The notes: a model not told the origin generated them from the sequence alone. DNA of 64,000 nt from Acuticoccus mangrovi (GCF_016411865.1 NZ_JAEKJA010000011.1:1-64000), one strand, 5' to 3'; shown: positions 43,891 to 53,605, counted from the stretch's first letter. Made by a program: numbers and translations.

Positions 43891-44342
43891 TGTCCGCCGA
43901 TACCCGACTTCGGTCGCTCCGTCAGCTGCACGGTCCAGGACAGCTTGTCGCCCGTGTCCACTTCGACGAAGCCTCGACGCTCATAGCCGCGGGCCACGCA
44001 GTCGCCGGTTCCTTCGATGGTGAACTCTTTGTCGTGAGTGCACATGAAGGCCGTACCGCCCCAGGCGCCGCCCTCTTCGTAGTCCAGCGCGTAGAGGTAG
44101 TAGTAGCGGGAGGGAAGCGGGCCGTCGACGACGACCTGGCAGCTGTCTGCCTCGAGGTTCCACCAACCTTCGCTCACCCAGTCCTGGTGGCTCTTATAGC
44201 CGATGGCGATACCGATCTGGACGGGGGTCTTGTTGCAGAGCCGAAGCTCGGCCTTCGCTTCGGGAGCCATTGCCAGCAACGCGGCGCCGGCGAGAAGGAT
44301 AGGCAGGAAAGCGAGCGATACTCGGCCAAAATAGCGGAACAT
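43887..44342 (-). CDS. DUF1036 exported protein
   Basis: A 151-residue protein with a signal peptide (hydrophobic 8-26, ending PEAKA). The mature part has RLCNKTPVQIGIAIGYK, WVSEGWWNLEADSCQ and three or four Cys that could form disulfides, the DUF1036 pattern. Function unknown. It is co-transcribed with pyk: the ATG of pyk lies over its stop. The pairing is a well known conserved neighbour pair, without a known reason. Confidence 0.88.
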   Translation of the reverse strand: MFRYFGRVSLAFLPILLAGAALLAMAPEAKAELRLCNKTPVQIGIAIGYKSHQDWVSEGWWNLEADSCQVVVDGPLPSRYYYLYALDYEEGGAWGGTAFMCTHDKEFTIEGTGDCVARGYERRGFVEVDTGDKLSWTVQLTERPKSGIGGQ

Positions 44343-45064
44343 GTGCTGCGAGCCGTCCTATTGTTCGTTCATCATAAACGTGTTCGCGGCGCAAACCTAC
44401 GCGTTCATGCGAGGTTGCTCGCCCCTTGTCAATCGCGCCGGGATGGCGACACGCGGCGCGTACGCCACCACACGGCCTGTGGTTAACGGCTGCGAATCAA
44501 TCCCGCAACACAATGTTATCGACATCTCGCATCCTCTGCTTGCGTGAAGCTGAAATCTCCACAAGGCGCCTCGGGCCGACAGGCCTCTTCGATAGCTGCC
44601 CTATATGTCGAGAATTTTTCCCCCAGATGGTTGGCTTGCTGAATTTTTCCGACCCTTGAGAAAAGTTTCCCCCCGTATCGTTTCTCAATTCTTGCAAAAG
44701 CCGTTCCAATTTTCTGGTGTTGCGCCGAAGGCCGACGCATCAAACAAGCATAAACGGGTCTGCATCTCGCAACAAACCAAAAGCTTGTTCTATTTTTGCC
44801 ACGCGTTATGCAAGCGATGATTGTTCGGACGACGCCCTTCAACTGCGCGTCGCCCTCGCCGCCGCGTCGGCCGGACCCTTGTGCGCGGACGGGCGCTGCA
44901 GCGCAACATCACAGTGCCCCTTCTGTTGCAGACCGGCTTTGCATTTAACGCGGCCTTCACACAGCGGGCGGAAGACAATGAAGATCGGGGACCGACGCGC
45001 GGAACGCGTTGATCCCACGTCGTGCTGCGGCAATCTCGTGCCGTCTGAAACTGGGAGAAGTGCC
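44343..45064. other. Long non-coding region between DUF1036 and gapR, locally AT-rich
   Basis: No gene is supported across 720 bases. Divergent promoters for DUF1036-pyk and gapR should be here. GC content falls clearly between about 44500 and 44830. In that part GAATTTTTCC occurs at 44612-44621 and again at 44641-44650, 29 bases apart, with a related GAAAAGTTTCC at 44660-44670. Small open frames lack ribosome sites. A small RNA cannot be excluded. Confidence 0.5.
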
Positions 45065-45346
45065 ATGGTGAATGGTGGAGTGGCCGGCGAACAGCTGCGC
45101 CAGATCGTCGAGCGCATCGAGCGGCTGGAGGAGGAGAAGCAGGGCATCGCCGACGACATCAAGGACGTCTACGCCGAAGCCAAGGGCAACGGCTTCGATA
45201 CGAAGGTGCTGCGGCAGATCATCCGCATGCGCAAGCAGGAGCCGAACGAGCGGCAGGAGCAGGAGGCCGTGCTCGACCTCTACATGCAGGCCCTCGGCAT
45301 GCGCTTCAGCGAGGACGACGCCGCGAGCCGCGCCGAAGCGGCGTGA
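45065..45346 (+). CDS. gapR: GapR-like DNA-binding protein (DUF2312)
   Basis: A 93-residue helical protein of the DUF2312 family. The Caulobacter member GapR is a nucleoid protein that clamps overtwisted DNA and helps gyrase. [36 protein letters not shown] is the coiled-coil helix; [29 protein letters not shown] is the second conserved block. The ATG at 45065 has GGGAGAAG just upstream. The long AT-rich region before it may contain its regulatory sites, in line with GapR preference for AT-rich DNA. Confidence 0.9.
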   Translation: MVNGGVAGEQLRQIVERIERLEEEKQGIADDIKDVYAEAKGNGFDTKVLRQIIRMRKQEPNERQEQEAVLDLYMQALGMRFSEDDAASRAEAA

Positions 45347-45351
45347 CGCGA

Positions 45352-45385
45352 TCGCCCGCGGTCACCTAAACAGGGCCGCGGGCGA
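45352..45385 (+). terminator. Hairpin after gapR
   Basis: TCGCCCGCGG (45352-45361) and CCGCGGGCGA (45376-45385) form a perfect 10-bp stem with a 14-base loop, six bases after the stop. No T run. Confidence 0.5.
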
Positions 45386-45499
45386 CCTCCGGATCTTCCG
45401 ATCGATATCGTCGGGTGCGGCCGCACGCCTGGATCCGCCACCGCATCCTCACGATGCCCGGAGCATCCCGCGGTCGGTCTCCTCGCCGGATCAGACTAT

Positions 45500-45548
45500 T
45501 CCCGCTCAAGCAATTCCACTCGAGCGGGACGTATTTTCGAGCGGGACG
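45500..45548. terminator. Hairpin and repeated half-site between gapR and the DUF882 gene
   Basis: TCCCGCTC (45500-45507) pairs with GAGCGGGA (45522-45529), followed by a CGTATTTT stretch. The right arm CGAGCGGGACG (45521-45531) is repeated at 45538-45548, giving two alternative stems. Between converging genes; terminator likely. Confidence 0.5.
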
Positions 45549-45551
45549 AGT

Positions 45552-47297
45552 CTAGGAGCGCGGCCGGGCGTAGACGGTGATGCGGACGCCGGTGAACGAC
45601 TTCGTGCTCGGCCAGTTGGTCGTGCCCCTCTGGAAGCCCGACGGAGCCCCCAGGAAGCCCTGCGCCATCAGCACGCCGCCCTGTGCGGCCCCCTCGTGAT
45701 CGCGCGCCGTGAGGCTGGAGAAATCGCCCTCGCCGATCGAGCTGCTGTTGGCGATCAGCGCCGGGCTCGCGCCGCGCACCGGTGAGAGCAGACCTCCCAC
45801 CTCGGCCTGCGGCGCCGATGCGAAGCTCGCGCCCGAGGGGCCCGGCGGCGTCGGCGTCATCGCGGTCCGCGGGATCATCGCCGTGGTGGCACTCATGGGC
45901 GACGACGGGTCCGTCACGTCCTCGCCGTGGGAGTAGGCGAGCGGTGTGGGGTTCGCGTCGCTCCGCGTCCGCAGCAGGCTCGCCGGACGCTGCGGCGGCA
46001 GAGCGGCGACGGTGATCGCCCGAAGCGATTCCTCGTCACCCTCGCCTTCGGCCTCGGCGTCCTCGTTGGTCTCGCTCGGCACCGCCTCGAGCACGCCGCG
46101 CGGCGCGATGCGCGGGATCGGCGCCGGACCGGCGGGAGCGCTCGTCGCCTCCTCCGCCGCCGGCTCCACCGACACGGCGGTCAGCGGCGCGTCGGGCAGC
46201 GCGACGGGACGCACCTCGGGCTCCTCGCTCGCCTCCTCCGGCTCGTCGCTGTTGCGGAAGCGGCCGATCAGGCCGCCCAGCGAGACGCCGGGGAGCTGAC
46301 GGAAGCCGCCGCTGCGCTCCTCCGCCGGCTCGGGCGTGGCGCGCGCGGAGGCGCCGAGCGAGGCGGTCTGGACCTCGGCGGGCTTTTCTTCCGGCTCCTC
46401 CCGCGAGCGCGACGGGGTGCGTGGCGGCGGCGAGGCCGTGCCTTGACCGGGGCGGATCACGCCGCTGTTGACGGCCGCGACCTGCGTCCCTCCGGAGCTC
46501 GTCGCGCTGCGGCCACCGCCGCCAAAGGCGAACAGCGAGCCGACGCCAACGCCGGTACCGCCGCGGCCATGGTCGAGCTTGGCGAGCTTGCCCGCCTTCT
46601 CGAGCTGCTGCGCGTCGGAATAGCCGGAGAGGGGCTTGCCGCTCGAGGGAAGGTGCAGGGTCTTGCCGTCCGGGAAGAGCTTGACGAGCTGCGAGCGCGA
46701 CATCCGCGGCCAGGCGCGCACGCTGCCCGTGTCGAAGTGCACGAAGGGGCTGCCGCTGGTCGGATAGTAGCCGACGCCGCCGACCTGCCGCCGCATGCCC
46801 GCGGCACGCAGCTTCGCGAGGTCGACGCCCTTGATGTAGAAGTCGATCGCCCGGCCGGCCATGTGCTGCGACTGCTTGGCGACGCCGCGCGAGCGCTGGC
46901 GCAGCATCCGGTTGGTCGCCGGCGAGCGGTAGGCCGACACGACGGAGATGGTGCGCCCGCCGAACTCCTGCTGCACGTCCCACAACAGGTCGAACAGCTC
47001 GGGGTCCATCTTGGTGGCTTCGTTGCGCCGCCAGTCGCGCAGGAAGCGGTTGAGATCGCGCAGCGCCCCCGGCACATACTGGCCGTTGCGCTTGTAGACG
47101 ATCTTCAGACTCTCGCGGGTGTGGGTGAAGTAGAGGTCCAGCGTGCGATTTTCGGCGCGCGCCTCGAGGGCGCTGCCCCACAGCGCGCCGGCTGCGGCGA
47201 GCACCACCGCCGCCACCCGGCTCCATCCGGCGCCATGGCGGAATGCCAAGCGCCGGCCAGGCCCGCCCGCGCCACCAGCGCGGGGACGTGCGACCAT
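45552..47297 (-). CDS. DUF882 / M15-like exported peptidoglycan hydrolase
   Basis: A protein of about 581 residues. A membrane or signal segment (VAAVVLAAAGALWGSALEARA) is followed by the DUF882/peptidase M15_2 domain: SAYRSPATNRMLRQRS, then QHMAGRAIDFYI and PFVHFDTG, whose His, Asp and His match the zinc ligands of VanX/VanY-like enzymes. The last 370 residues are low complexity, rich in Pro, Ala, Glu and Ser, with no known domain, which is long for the family. Start choice is uncertain: in-frame ATGs at 47297, 47306 and 47321 all lack good ribosome sites. Neighbouring the L,D-transpeptidase gene supports a cell-wall role. Confidence 0.83.
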   Translation of the reverse strand: MVARPRAGGAGGPGRRLAFRHGAGWSRVAAVVLAAAGALWGSALEARAENRTLDLYFTHTRESLKIVYKRNGQYVPGALRDLNRFLRDWRRNEATKMDPELFDLLWDVQQEFGGRTISVVSAYRSPATNRMLRQRSRGVAKQSQHMAGRAIDFYIKGVDLAKLRAAGMRRQVGGVGYYPTSGSPFVHFDTGSVRAWPRMSRSQLVKLFPDGKTLHLPSSGKPLSGYSDAQQLEKAGKLAKLDHGRGGTGVGVGSLFAFGGGGRSATSSGGTQVAAVNSGVIRPGQGTASPPPRTPSRSREEPEEKPAEVQTASLGASARATPEPAEERSGGFRQLPGVSLGGLIGRFRNSDEPEEASEEPEVRPVALPDAPLTAVSVEPAAEEATSAPAGPAPIPRIAPRGVLEAVPSETNEDAEAEGEGDEESLRAITVAALPPQRPASLLRTRSDANPTPLAYSHGEDVTDPSSPMSATTAMIPRTAMTPTPPGPSGASFASAPQAEVGGLLSPVRGASPALIANSSSIGEGDFSSLTARDHEGAAQGGVLMAQGFLGAPSGFQRGTTNWPSTKSFTGVRITVYARPRS

Positions 47298-47558
47298 CCT
47301 TCGCATGGAGGCGCAAAGCATGGAGGCGCAGAGGCCCGGTACTAGTGGTTGAGCAAACAAACCGCCCCCTGTCGGACACATTGCCAGGGCACGCCGGGAA
47401 TTGGGCGCTACACTCGACACTAAACACCAACGCTTGATGGAGGCTTAACCGATCGGCCGCCATCGCGGAAGGTCAACAGGTCCCATGCCACCATCCGTTG
47501 CCGTTTGGCAACAAAATCTCACGGTCGTCCACGCTCGCCGTGCGGTGCCGGCGGGCGC

Positions 47559-49187
47559 TCAGAGCCCCAAGGCGCGCTGGGTGCGGGCGTCGAAGCCGTA
47601 GATGTCGGCAAAGCGCTCGATCCGGCCGGTCGCATCCACCGTGCGCGTGAAATAGGCGAGGTGCACCGGAATGTGCCGGCTGACGTTCAGCCATTTCTGA
47701 TTGCCGCCCACCATCCGCTTGATTCGCGAGCCGCTGAGGTCCGGATTCTCCGACAGCAACGCGTCGGCGAACGCGAACGGCTGGTCGACGCGCACGCATC
47801 CGTGGCTGAGCGCCCGGGTGGACCGGCCGAACAGGCTCGGGCTCGAGGTATCGTGGAGATAGACCGCGAACTCGTTGGGAAACAGGAACTTGACGTCGCC
47901 CAGCGCGTTCCCGCGGCCGGGCTTCTGGCGGATGCGCACGCGCCGCAGCGCGTCCTTGTTCCAGGCGATGGAGGCCGGGTTCACCACGCGTCCGTTGACC
48001 ACCGCCTCGTAGCCGCGGCGGGCGAAGTAGCCGGACGGATTGGCGGCGATCGCCCCGAGCATCTCGTTCGACGCAATGGAAAAGGGCACGTTCCAATAGG
48101 GGTTCACCACGATGTGCTCGATCTCGTCGGAGAAGATCGGCGTCGGGTTGCCGGGCGCGCCGACGATGACGCGACCGTCGTAGACCACCTTGCCGTCGGT
48201 GATCACCTGCACCCGGTAGGAGGGCACGTTGACGAACACGTAGTGCTCGCCGAGGTCGCGCGGCATCCAGCGCCAGCGCTCCATGTTGGAGATCAGCGCG
48301 GCGGTGGGCTCGTCCTCGATCCCCTCGTCGAGGAGGGCGATGGTGCGCGGACCGACGATGCCGTCGGCGGCGAGGCGATTGGCCCGCTGAAAGTCCTTCA
48401 CCGCGACGTCGAGCCCGACGTCGAACATCGTCGGGTCCGTGCCGCGCATCACCGTCACGCCGAGACGCGAGCGCAGCACCGCAACGCGCGGCTCCGACAC
48501 GCCGAGCTTGAGGTTCGGCCCCTTGCCGACCGCCGGCGGGGCCTCGTGGCCGGTGTCGACGATCGCCCGCAGCTTCGCCCGCAGCGCCTGATACTGGGGA
48601 TGCTGCGGATGCACGCTCTCCAGCACCGCGCCGATGTCGGCGACCTGCGACAGGCGCTCCAGGAAGCGCTCGCCGTCGAGCCGCGGCGGCGTCATCTTCA
48701 TGATGCGCGAGATCTTCGCGGGATCGACGCGCCCCGAATGGGCGTCGTTCGCGTAGCGCAGCGCCGCCTCGCTGAGCGAGACCTCCTCGGCCGCCTGCGA
48801 CAGGACGCCCGGCGTCGCGCGCGGCACGTAGTAGTCCGCCGGGACGAGCCCGTCGCCGGCGGCGGCCGCGAGCCGGGCGCGCAGCGCGGCCGCCCGCTCC
48901 TCGGTCCAGATCGGAGCGAAGTCGTGGGCCGCGTAGAAGGCCGCGACGGCGTTGGACACGTCCACCGCCACCTCGCGCTCGATGGCGCGCGGCAGCGGCA
49001 GTTCGGGCCCGACGTCGAGCGGCGCCGTCGCCGCGACGGCGGAGTGGCTCGCCACCGCGACCATCGACGTCGGAGCGAGGCGCGGGACGGGCACCTCGGC
49101 CCTTGCCGGCGGGGCGAGCGCAACGGCGCCCGCCAACGTCGCCCACGCCATCAACGCGCGCGTGCACGACGATTGCATCTGTGTCAT
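47559..49187 (-). CDS. L,D-transpeptidase (YcbB/LdtD-like)
   Basis: A 542-residue exported enzyme that forms 3-3 peptidoglycan cross-links. Signal peptide about residues 10-29 (ALMAWATLAGAVALAPPARA), an N-terminal scaffold domain (about 60-250), a peptidoglycan-binding motif (VAVKDFQRANRLAADGIVGPRT, about 270-300) and the YkuD catalytic domain with ALSHGCVRV, nucleophile Cys464. NPYWNVPFSIA and FLFPNEFAVYLHDT are typical of the LdtD/YcbB branch. The ATG at 49187 has GGAG eight bases upstream. It is divergent from the M3 peptidase gene. Confidence 0.9.
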   Translation of the reverse strand: MTQMQSSCTRALMAWATLAGAVALAPPARAEVPVPRLAPTSMVAVASHSAVAATAPLDVGPELPLPRAIEREVAVDVSNAVAAFYAAHDFAPIWTEERAAALRARLAAAAGDGLVPADYYVPRATPGVLSQAAEEVSLSEAALRYANDAHSGRVDPAKISRIMKMTPPRLDGERFLERLSQVADIGAVLESVHPQHPQYQALRAKLRAIVDTGHEAPPAVGKGPNLKLGVSEPRVAVLRSRLGVTVMRGTDPTMFDVGLDVAVKDFQRANRLAADGIVGPRTIALLDEGIEDEPTAALISNMERWRWMPRDLGEHYVFVNVPSYRVQVITDGKVVYDGRVIVGAPGNPTPIFSDEIEHIVVNPYWNVPFSIASNEMLGAIAANPSGYFARRGYEAVVNGRVVNPASIAWNKDALRRVRIRQKPGRGNALGDVKFLFPNEFAVYLHDTSSPSLFGRSTRALSHGCVRVDQPFAFADALLSENPDLSGSRIKRMVGGNQKWLNVSRHIPVHLAYFTRTVDATGRIERFADIYGFDARTQRALGL

Positions 49188-49303
49188 TGAAACGCTCCGG
49201 CCTACCACTCGTCCACAGTCTGGCCACGGGAAAATCGGATACTTAGATACCACTGTGGGAGTGGTGCTCGGCGCCGCCTCACGTTCCGTTGAAGGCTTCC
49301 TCG

Positions 49304-51160
49304 ATGAATTTCACGCTCACTCGCGCAATTTTGCCACACGATACCGCCGAGCGGGCCCGAGCGGCCACGCGTCTCGGCCGCTTGCCCGAGTGGGATCTCA
49401 GCGATCTCTACGCCGCACCCGACGCGCCCGAGCTCAAGGGCGACCTCGCGGCGCTGGCGGCCGACGCCAAGGACTTCGAGATCGCCTACAAGGGCACCCT
49501 CGCCACGACCCTCGCCGGCGCGGACGGCGGCGTGCGCCTCGGCGAAGCGCTCGCCCGCTACGAGGCGATCGAGGACCGCATGGGCAAGGTGGGCTCCTAC
49601 GCCGGCCTGCTCTACGCCACCGATACGACGAACCCCGCCTACGCCAAGGCCTACGGCGACCTCTCCGACAAGCTGACGAGCCTTGCGAGCCACCTCCTGT
49701 TCTTCCCGCTGGAGCTCAACCGGGTCGACGACGCGGTGATGGACGCCGCCCTCGCCGACCCGGCGGCGGCCCACTACAAGCCGTGGATCGAGGACCTTCG
49801 CAAGGAGCGCCCCTACCAGCTCGCCGACGACATCGAGCGGCTGTTCCTCGACAAGTCCGCCTCCTCCCGGGTCGGCTGGTCGCGCCTCTTCGACGACACC
49901 ATCGCGGCGATCCGCGTGCCGCTCGGCGCCGGCGACCCGGTGACGCTGGAGGAGGCGCTCAACAAGCTGCTGTCGTCCGAAGAGGCGACGCGCAAGCGTG
50001 CCTCCGACGGGATCGCCGCGGCGCTGAAGGCCAACGAGCGCACCTTCACCCTCATCACCAACACCCTCGCCAAGGACAAGGAAGTGTCCGACCGCTGGCG
50101 CGGCTTCGACGACGTGGCCGCCTCGCGCCACCTCGCCAACCGCGTCGAAGGCGAGGTGGTCGACGCACTGGTGTCGGCGGTGCGGGAGGCCTACCCTCGG
50201 CTCTCCCACCGCTACTATCGGATGAAGGCGCGCTGGTTCGGCAAGCCCGCTCTCGACACCTGGGACCGCAACGCCCCCCTCCCCGAGGCCGACGACCGCA
50301 CCATTCCCTGGACGAAGGCCAAGGAGACGGTGCTCGAAGCCTATGGCGGCTTCTCGCCGAAGCTCGCCGAGCTCGCCGCCCGCTTCTTCGACAACCCGTG
50401 GATCGACGCGCCGGTGCGCCCCGGCAAGGCGCCCGGCGCCTTCGCCCACCCCACGGTGCCCTCCGCGCACCCCTACGTGCTGCTCAACTATCAGGGCCGC
50501 TCGCGCGACGTGATGACGCTCGCCCACGAGCTCGGCCACGGCGTGCACCAGATTCTCGCCGGCCCCAACGGCGCGCTCATGGCGCCGACGCCGCTGACGC
50601 TTGCCGAAACCGCCTCGGTGTTCGGCGAGATGCTCACCTTCCGCCGGCTGCTCGAGGCTGCGCCCGACGCCCAGACGCGCCGCATGATGCTCGCCTCCAA
50701 GGTGGAGGACATGCTCAACACCGTGGTGCGGCAGATCGCCTTCTACACCTTCGAGCGCCACGTCCACACCGAGCGCCGCGAAGGCGAGCTCACCTCCGAG
50801 CGCCTCGGCGAGATCTGGATGGAGGTGTCGCGCGAATCGCTCGGCCCCTCGGTGCGGCTCGGCGAGGGCTACGAGGTGTTCTGGTCCTACATCCCCCACT
50901 TCATCAACGCGCCCTTCTACGTCTACGCCTACGCCTTCGGCGACTGCCTCGTGAACTCGCTCTACGGCGTCTACGAGAAGAACCCGGACGGCTTCGCGGA
51001 GAACTACTTCGCCCTGCTCGCGGCCGGCGGCACCAAGCACCATTCGGAGCTTCTCGCCCCGTTCGGTCTCGATGCGCGCGAGCCGGCCTTCTGGCAGACC
51101 GGGCTGAGCCTCATCTCCGGGCTCATCGACGAGCTCGAAGCGGCCGACGCCGTCGCTTGA
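49304..51160 (+). CDS. M3-family oligoendopeptidase (PepF-like)
   Basis: A 618-residue cytosolic zinc metallopeptidase that cleaves oligopeptides. The zinc site is HELGHGVH (from about His408) with the downstream Glu in ETASVFGEM. The upstream helical half (WDLSDLYAAPDAPELKGDL) matches PepF proteins. It can use peptides delivered by an oligopeptide importer. Its stop overlaps the start of the DUF3445 gene by one base (TGATG). An in-frame TTG at 49289 is less likely as start. Confidence 0.92.
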   Translation: MNFTLTRAILPHDTAERARAATRLGRLPEWDLSDLYAAPDAPELKGDLAALAADAKDFEIAYKGTLATTLAGADGGVRLGEALARYEAIEDRMGKVGSYAGLLYATDTTNPAYAKAYGDLSDKLTSLASHLLFFPLELNRVDDAVMDAALADPAAAHYKPWIEDLRKERPYQLADDIERLFLDKSASSRVGWSRLFDDTIAAIRVPLGAGDPVTLEEALNKLLSSEEATRKRASDGIAAALKANERTFTLITNTLAKDKEVSDRWRGFDDVAASRHLANRVEGEVVDALVSAVREAYPRLSHRYYRMKARWFGKPALDTWDRNAPLPEADDRTIPWTKAKETVLEAYGGFSPKLAELAARFFDNPWIDAPVRPGKAPGAFAHPTVPSAHPYVLLNYQGRSRDVMTLAHELGHGVHQILAGPNGALMAPTPLTLAETASVFGEMLTFRRLLEAAPDAQTRRMMLASKVEDMLNTVVRQIAFYTFERHVHTERREGELTSERLGEIWMEVSRESLGPSVRLGEGYEVFWSYIPHFINAPFYVYAYAFGDCLVNSLYGVYEKNPDGFAENYFALLAAGGTKHHSELLAPFGLDAREPAFWQTGLSLISGLIDELEAADAVA

Positions 51161-52008
51161 TGCGGCCGCTCCACACGCCCTACGCGGGCCGCCATCGCCC
51201 CTTCTCGATCGCGATGGCGCCGCTCGAGGAGGACGTGTGGCTGGAGGTCGACGACCACCGCGCCGCCGACCTCGCGCAGAAGGCGGAGATCTTCGCCAGC
51301 GCCGACGACGCGTTCCTCGCCGAGCTGGACACCGAGGCCGCCCAGGCGGAGGCGCTCGCCCTCGTCGAGGAGCACCTCGCCCGCCGCAGGCTTCTGGCGG
51401 GGGTTCCCGCGCCCGCCGCCGACGCGCCGCCCCTCATGCGGGCGGCGATGCTCGTTCAGGACGATCTCACGCTGATGCGGCGCGGTGAGGACGGGTGGCG
51501 CCTCGCCGTCAGCGCCGTGTGCTTTCCGACCGCCTGGTCGCCGGCCGAGAAGTTCGGCCGGCCGATGGACGCGATCCACACCAACGTGCCGGGCTGGGCC
51601 GGGCCGATGGGCACCCGCGTCAGCCGGATCTTCGACCAGCTGAAGCCCGGCGCCCTCGTGTGGCGCCTCAACTGGTCGCTGCAGTTCGGCGACGCCATGC
51701 GCCGTTCGCTCTCCAAGCACACGGCCCCCCGCCCCGACGGCCCGATGGAGGCGCTGATGGTGCGGGTGGAGCGCCAGACGCTGCGCAAGATGCCGGGCTC
51801 GGGCGACATCCTCTTCACGGTCAAGATCCTGCTCGACCCCATTGCCGCGATCGCCCGCCATCCGGAGGCGGCGCGCCTCGCGGCGGGACTTTCCGATCAG
51901 CTCGCCGGCCTTTCCGACGCCGAAGTCGCCTACAAGGGGCTCACCGCGACCCGCGCGTCGATCCTCGCCCGGCTCTCAGAAATCGGCGCGCAGGCTTCGG
52001 CGGTATAG
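51160..52008 (+). CDS. DUF3445, haem-dependent oxidative N-demethylase family
   Basis: A 282-residue protein matching the DUF3445 family, whose characterised members use a PAS-fold haem domain and iron to demethylate dimethylamine oxidatively. The hallmark blocks are MLVQDDLTLMRR, SAVCFPTAWSPAEKFGRPMDAIHTNVPGW and VWRLNWSLQFGD, and VRVERQTLRKMPGSGDILFTVKI near the end. It is translationally coupled to the M3 peptidase. The last 79 bases are antisense to the GT39 gene. Amine demethylation is inferred from the family only. Confidence 0.87.
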   Translation: MRPLHTPYAGRHRPFSIAMAPLEEDVWLEVDDHRAADLAQKAEIFASADDAFLAELDTEAAQAEALALVEEHLARRRLLAGVPAPAADAPPLMRAAMLVQDDLTLMRRGEDGWRLAVSAVCFPTAWSPAEKFGRPMDAIHTNVPGWAGPMGTRVSRIFDQLKPGALVWRLNWSLQFGDAMRRSLSKHTAPRPDGPMEALMVRVERQTLRKMPGSGDILFTVKILLDPIAAIARHPEAARLAAGLSDQLAGLSDAEVAYKGLTATRASILARLSEIGAQASAV

Positions 52009-53468
52009 ATCCTCACCGTCACCGGCATGGTGCGGCGGGTCCAGTTGCGCAGCGCCGGATCGGGCGCGAGGCGGGCCGCCTCGCAGAGACCGGCGGGCTC
52101 GTCCCACACCCCCTCCGGCAGTTCCCGATGGCCGGGCCAGAGCCGCACCAGCACGGTGCCGGGGGGATGCACGCGATCGCCCTCGGCCACCGCGTCGCGG
52201 CCGGCATAGCGCAGGGCGAGCGCGGTGTTGACGGCAAGGTCTGGAAGCGGCGAGGCGACGGTGATCCGCCCCGCCGGCGCCGCCGCGGCGATGGCGTCGC
52301 CCACCGCCTGATAGGGGCGGGCGAAGCGGTGCTTGTCGAGCATCGTCATGGCGACGATGCCGATCGGCACGGCGAGGAAGGCGGCGACGCCCGCGGCGAC
52401 GAAGAGGCCCCGCCACCGCCATCGGCCGAGCTCCAGCGCGGCGATCAGCGGCACCGTGACGAGGAGCGGCGTCAGGTAGCGCTCGCGCACGAGGTGGACG
52501 TCGGCCGCGAGCACCCCGACCGCGGCGAGCGCCAGGCCGATGAAGAGGGTGAGCGTGAGCACCCTTTCGACCGCCGCCGCCTCGCCGGCGGGCCGCCGTC
52601 CGCCGACGATCAGCGCCGCGAGCACCAGGCCCGCCGAGGCGAGGATCGCGAGGAGCAGCGACAGGAACCCGTCGAACCCGACGAAGGGGACGTCCAGCGC
52701 GCCGGTGAGGCCGCTTTCAACGTAGAGCTTTTCGAGCCGCTCGGTGGAGGCGCCGAGGTGAAGCGCCGCGGCGACGAGCGCCGGGCCGGCGAGGAGGACG
52801 AACACCACCGGGGCGAGCCAGGCCGCGGGCGTCGCGAAGCTGCGCCGGATCGCGGGGGTCGCCGCCACGGCGACGGCGAGCGGCACGATCAGGAAGGCGA
52901 TGTTGTATTTGCCGAGCGCGCCGACGCCGGCGGCGAGGCCGAGCCAGGCGAAGGCGGCCGGCGACGGGCGCGCCGCGATGAGCACCGTCGCGTGGACCAC
53001 CCCTGCCGCAGCCGCCATCACCAGCACCGAGTGGGCAAGGGTGTGCGCCGACATCCAGCTCACCTGCGGCATCAGCGCCGCGGCGGCGAGCGCGACGACG
53101 CCCCCTGCGACCCCGGCGACGCGGCGGGCGGCGTCGAAGGTCAGGAGATGGGTGGCGGCGAGCAAGCTGCCCTTCACCAGCGCCACCGAGAGCGGCCAGT
53201 TCCACCCGGTGAGCTCGAGCGCGCCCCGCACCAGCCAGTTGTAGAGCGGCGGGTGGGAGTTGCCGTAGACGAGGCGAAGGTCCACGGCGCCCATGAACTG
53301 CGCCTCGTCGATCTCGAGGAAGGGCGAGAGCGACAGCCGCACCGCCATCACGAGGCCAACATAAAAGAGGATGGCGGCCACCACCGCGGCGGCGGGCAGC
53401 CGGTCGAGCCCGTCGCCGACGGTCGTGAGCGACCACCTGCTCTGCTGCCGGTCGAGGTTCGCGCGCAT
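51930..53468 (-). CDS. GT39-type membrane glycosyltransferase (ArnT-like)
   Basis: A 512-residue multi-pass inner-membrane protein of the dolichyl/undecaprenyl-phosphate sugar transferase type. The first periplasmic loop contains SPFLEIDEAQFMGAV with the expected acidic residues, followed by SHPPLYNWLVRG. About ten helices follow, and a soluble C-terminal part from about residue 410. It adds a sugar from a lipid carrier to an envelope glycan or lipid. AGGAT lies seven bases before the ATG at 53468. Its 3' end overlaps the convergent DUF3445 gene by 79 bases. Confidence 0.83.
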   Translation of the reverse strand: MRANLDRQQSRWSLTTVGDGLDRLPAAAVVAAILFYVGLVMAVRLSLSPFLEIDEAQFMGAVDLRLVYGNSHPPLYNWLVRGALELTGWNWPLSVALVKGSLLAATHLLTFDAARRVAGVAGGVVALAAAALMPQVSWMSAHTLAHSVLVMAAAAGVVHATVLIAARPSPAAFAWLGLAAGVGALGKYNIAFLIVPLAVAVAATPAIRRSFATPAAWLAPVVFVLLAGPALVAAALHLGASTERLEKLYVESGLTGALDVPFVGFDGFLSLLLAILASAGLVLAALIVGGRRPAGEAAAVERVLTLTLFIGLALAAVGVLAADVHLVRERYLTPLLVTVPLIAALELGRWRWRGLFVAAGVAAFLAVPIGIVAMTMLDKHRFARPYQAVGDAIAAAAPAGRITVASPLPDLAVNTALALRYAGRDAVAEGDRVHPPGTVLVRLWPGHRELPEGVWDEPAGLCEAARLAPDPALRNWTRRTMPVTVRIYTAEACAPISESRARIDARVAVSPL

Positions 53469-53605
53469 GGGATGGATCCTGCCGATGGGAGGCGCTGAAT
53501 GGCTCTCCCCGTCTGCGGCAAAGCGCGGATCGGGCTTTGCCGTCAAGGCCCTTTACCCGGAACGCGGCGCACCGGATGCTGCGCCCCGGCTCGGGAGGAG
53601 GCTGC

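Noticed and set aside
44516-44842. Open frames in the AT-rich region upstream of gapR
   Set aside because: No ribosome sites or protein-like composition, and overlapping frames on both strands are equally open.
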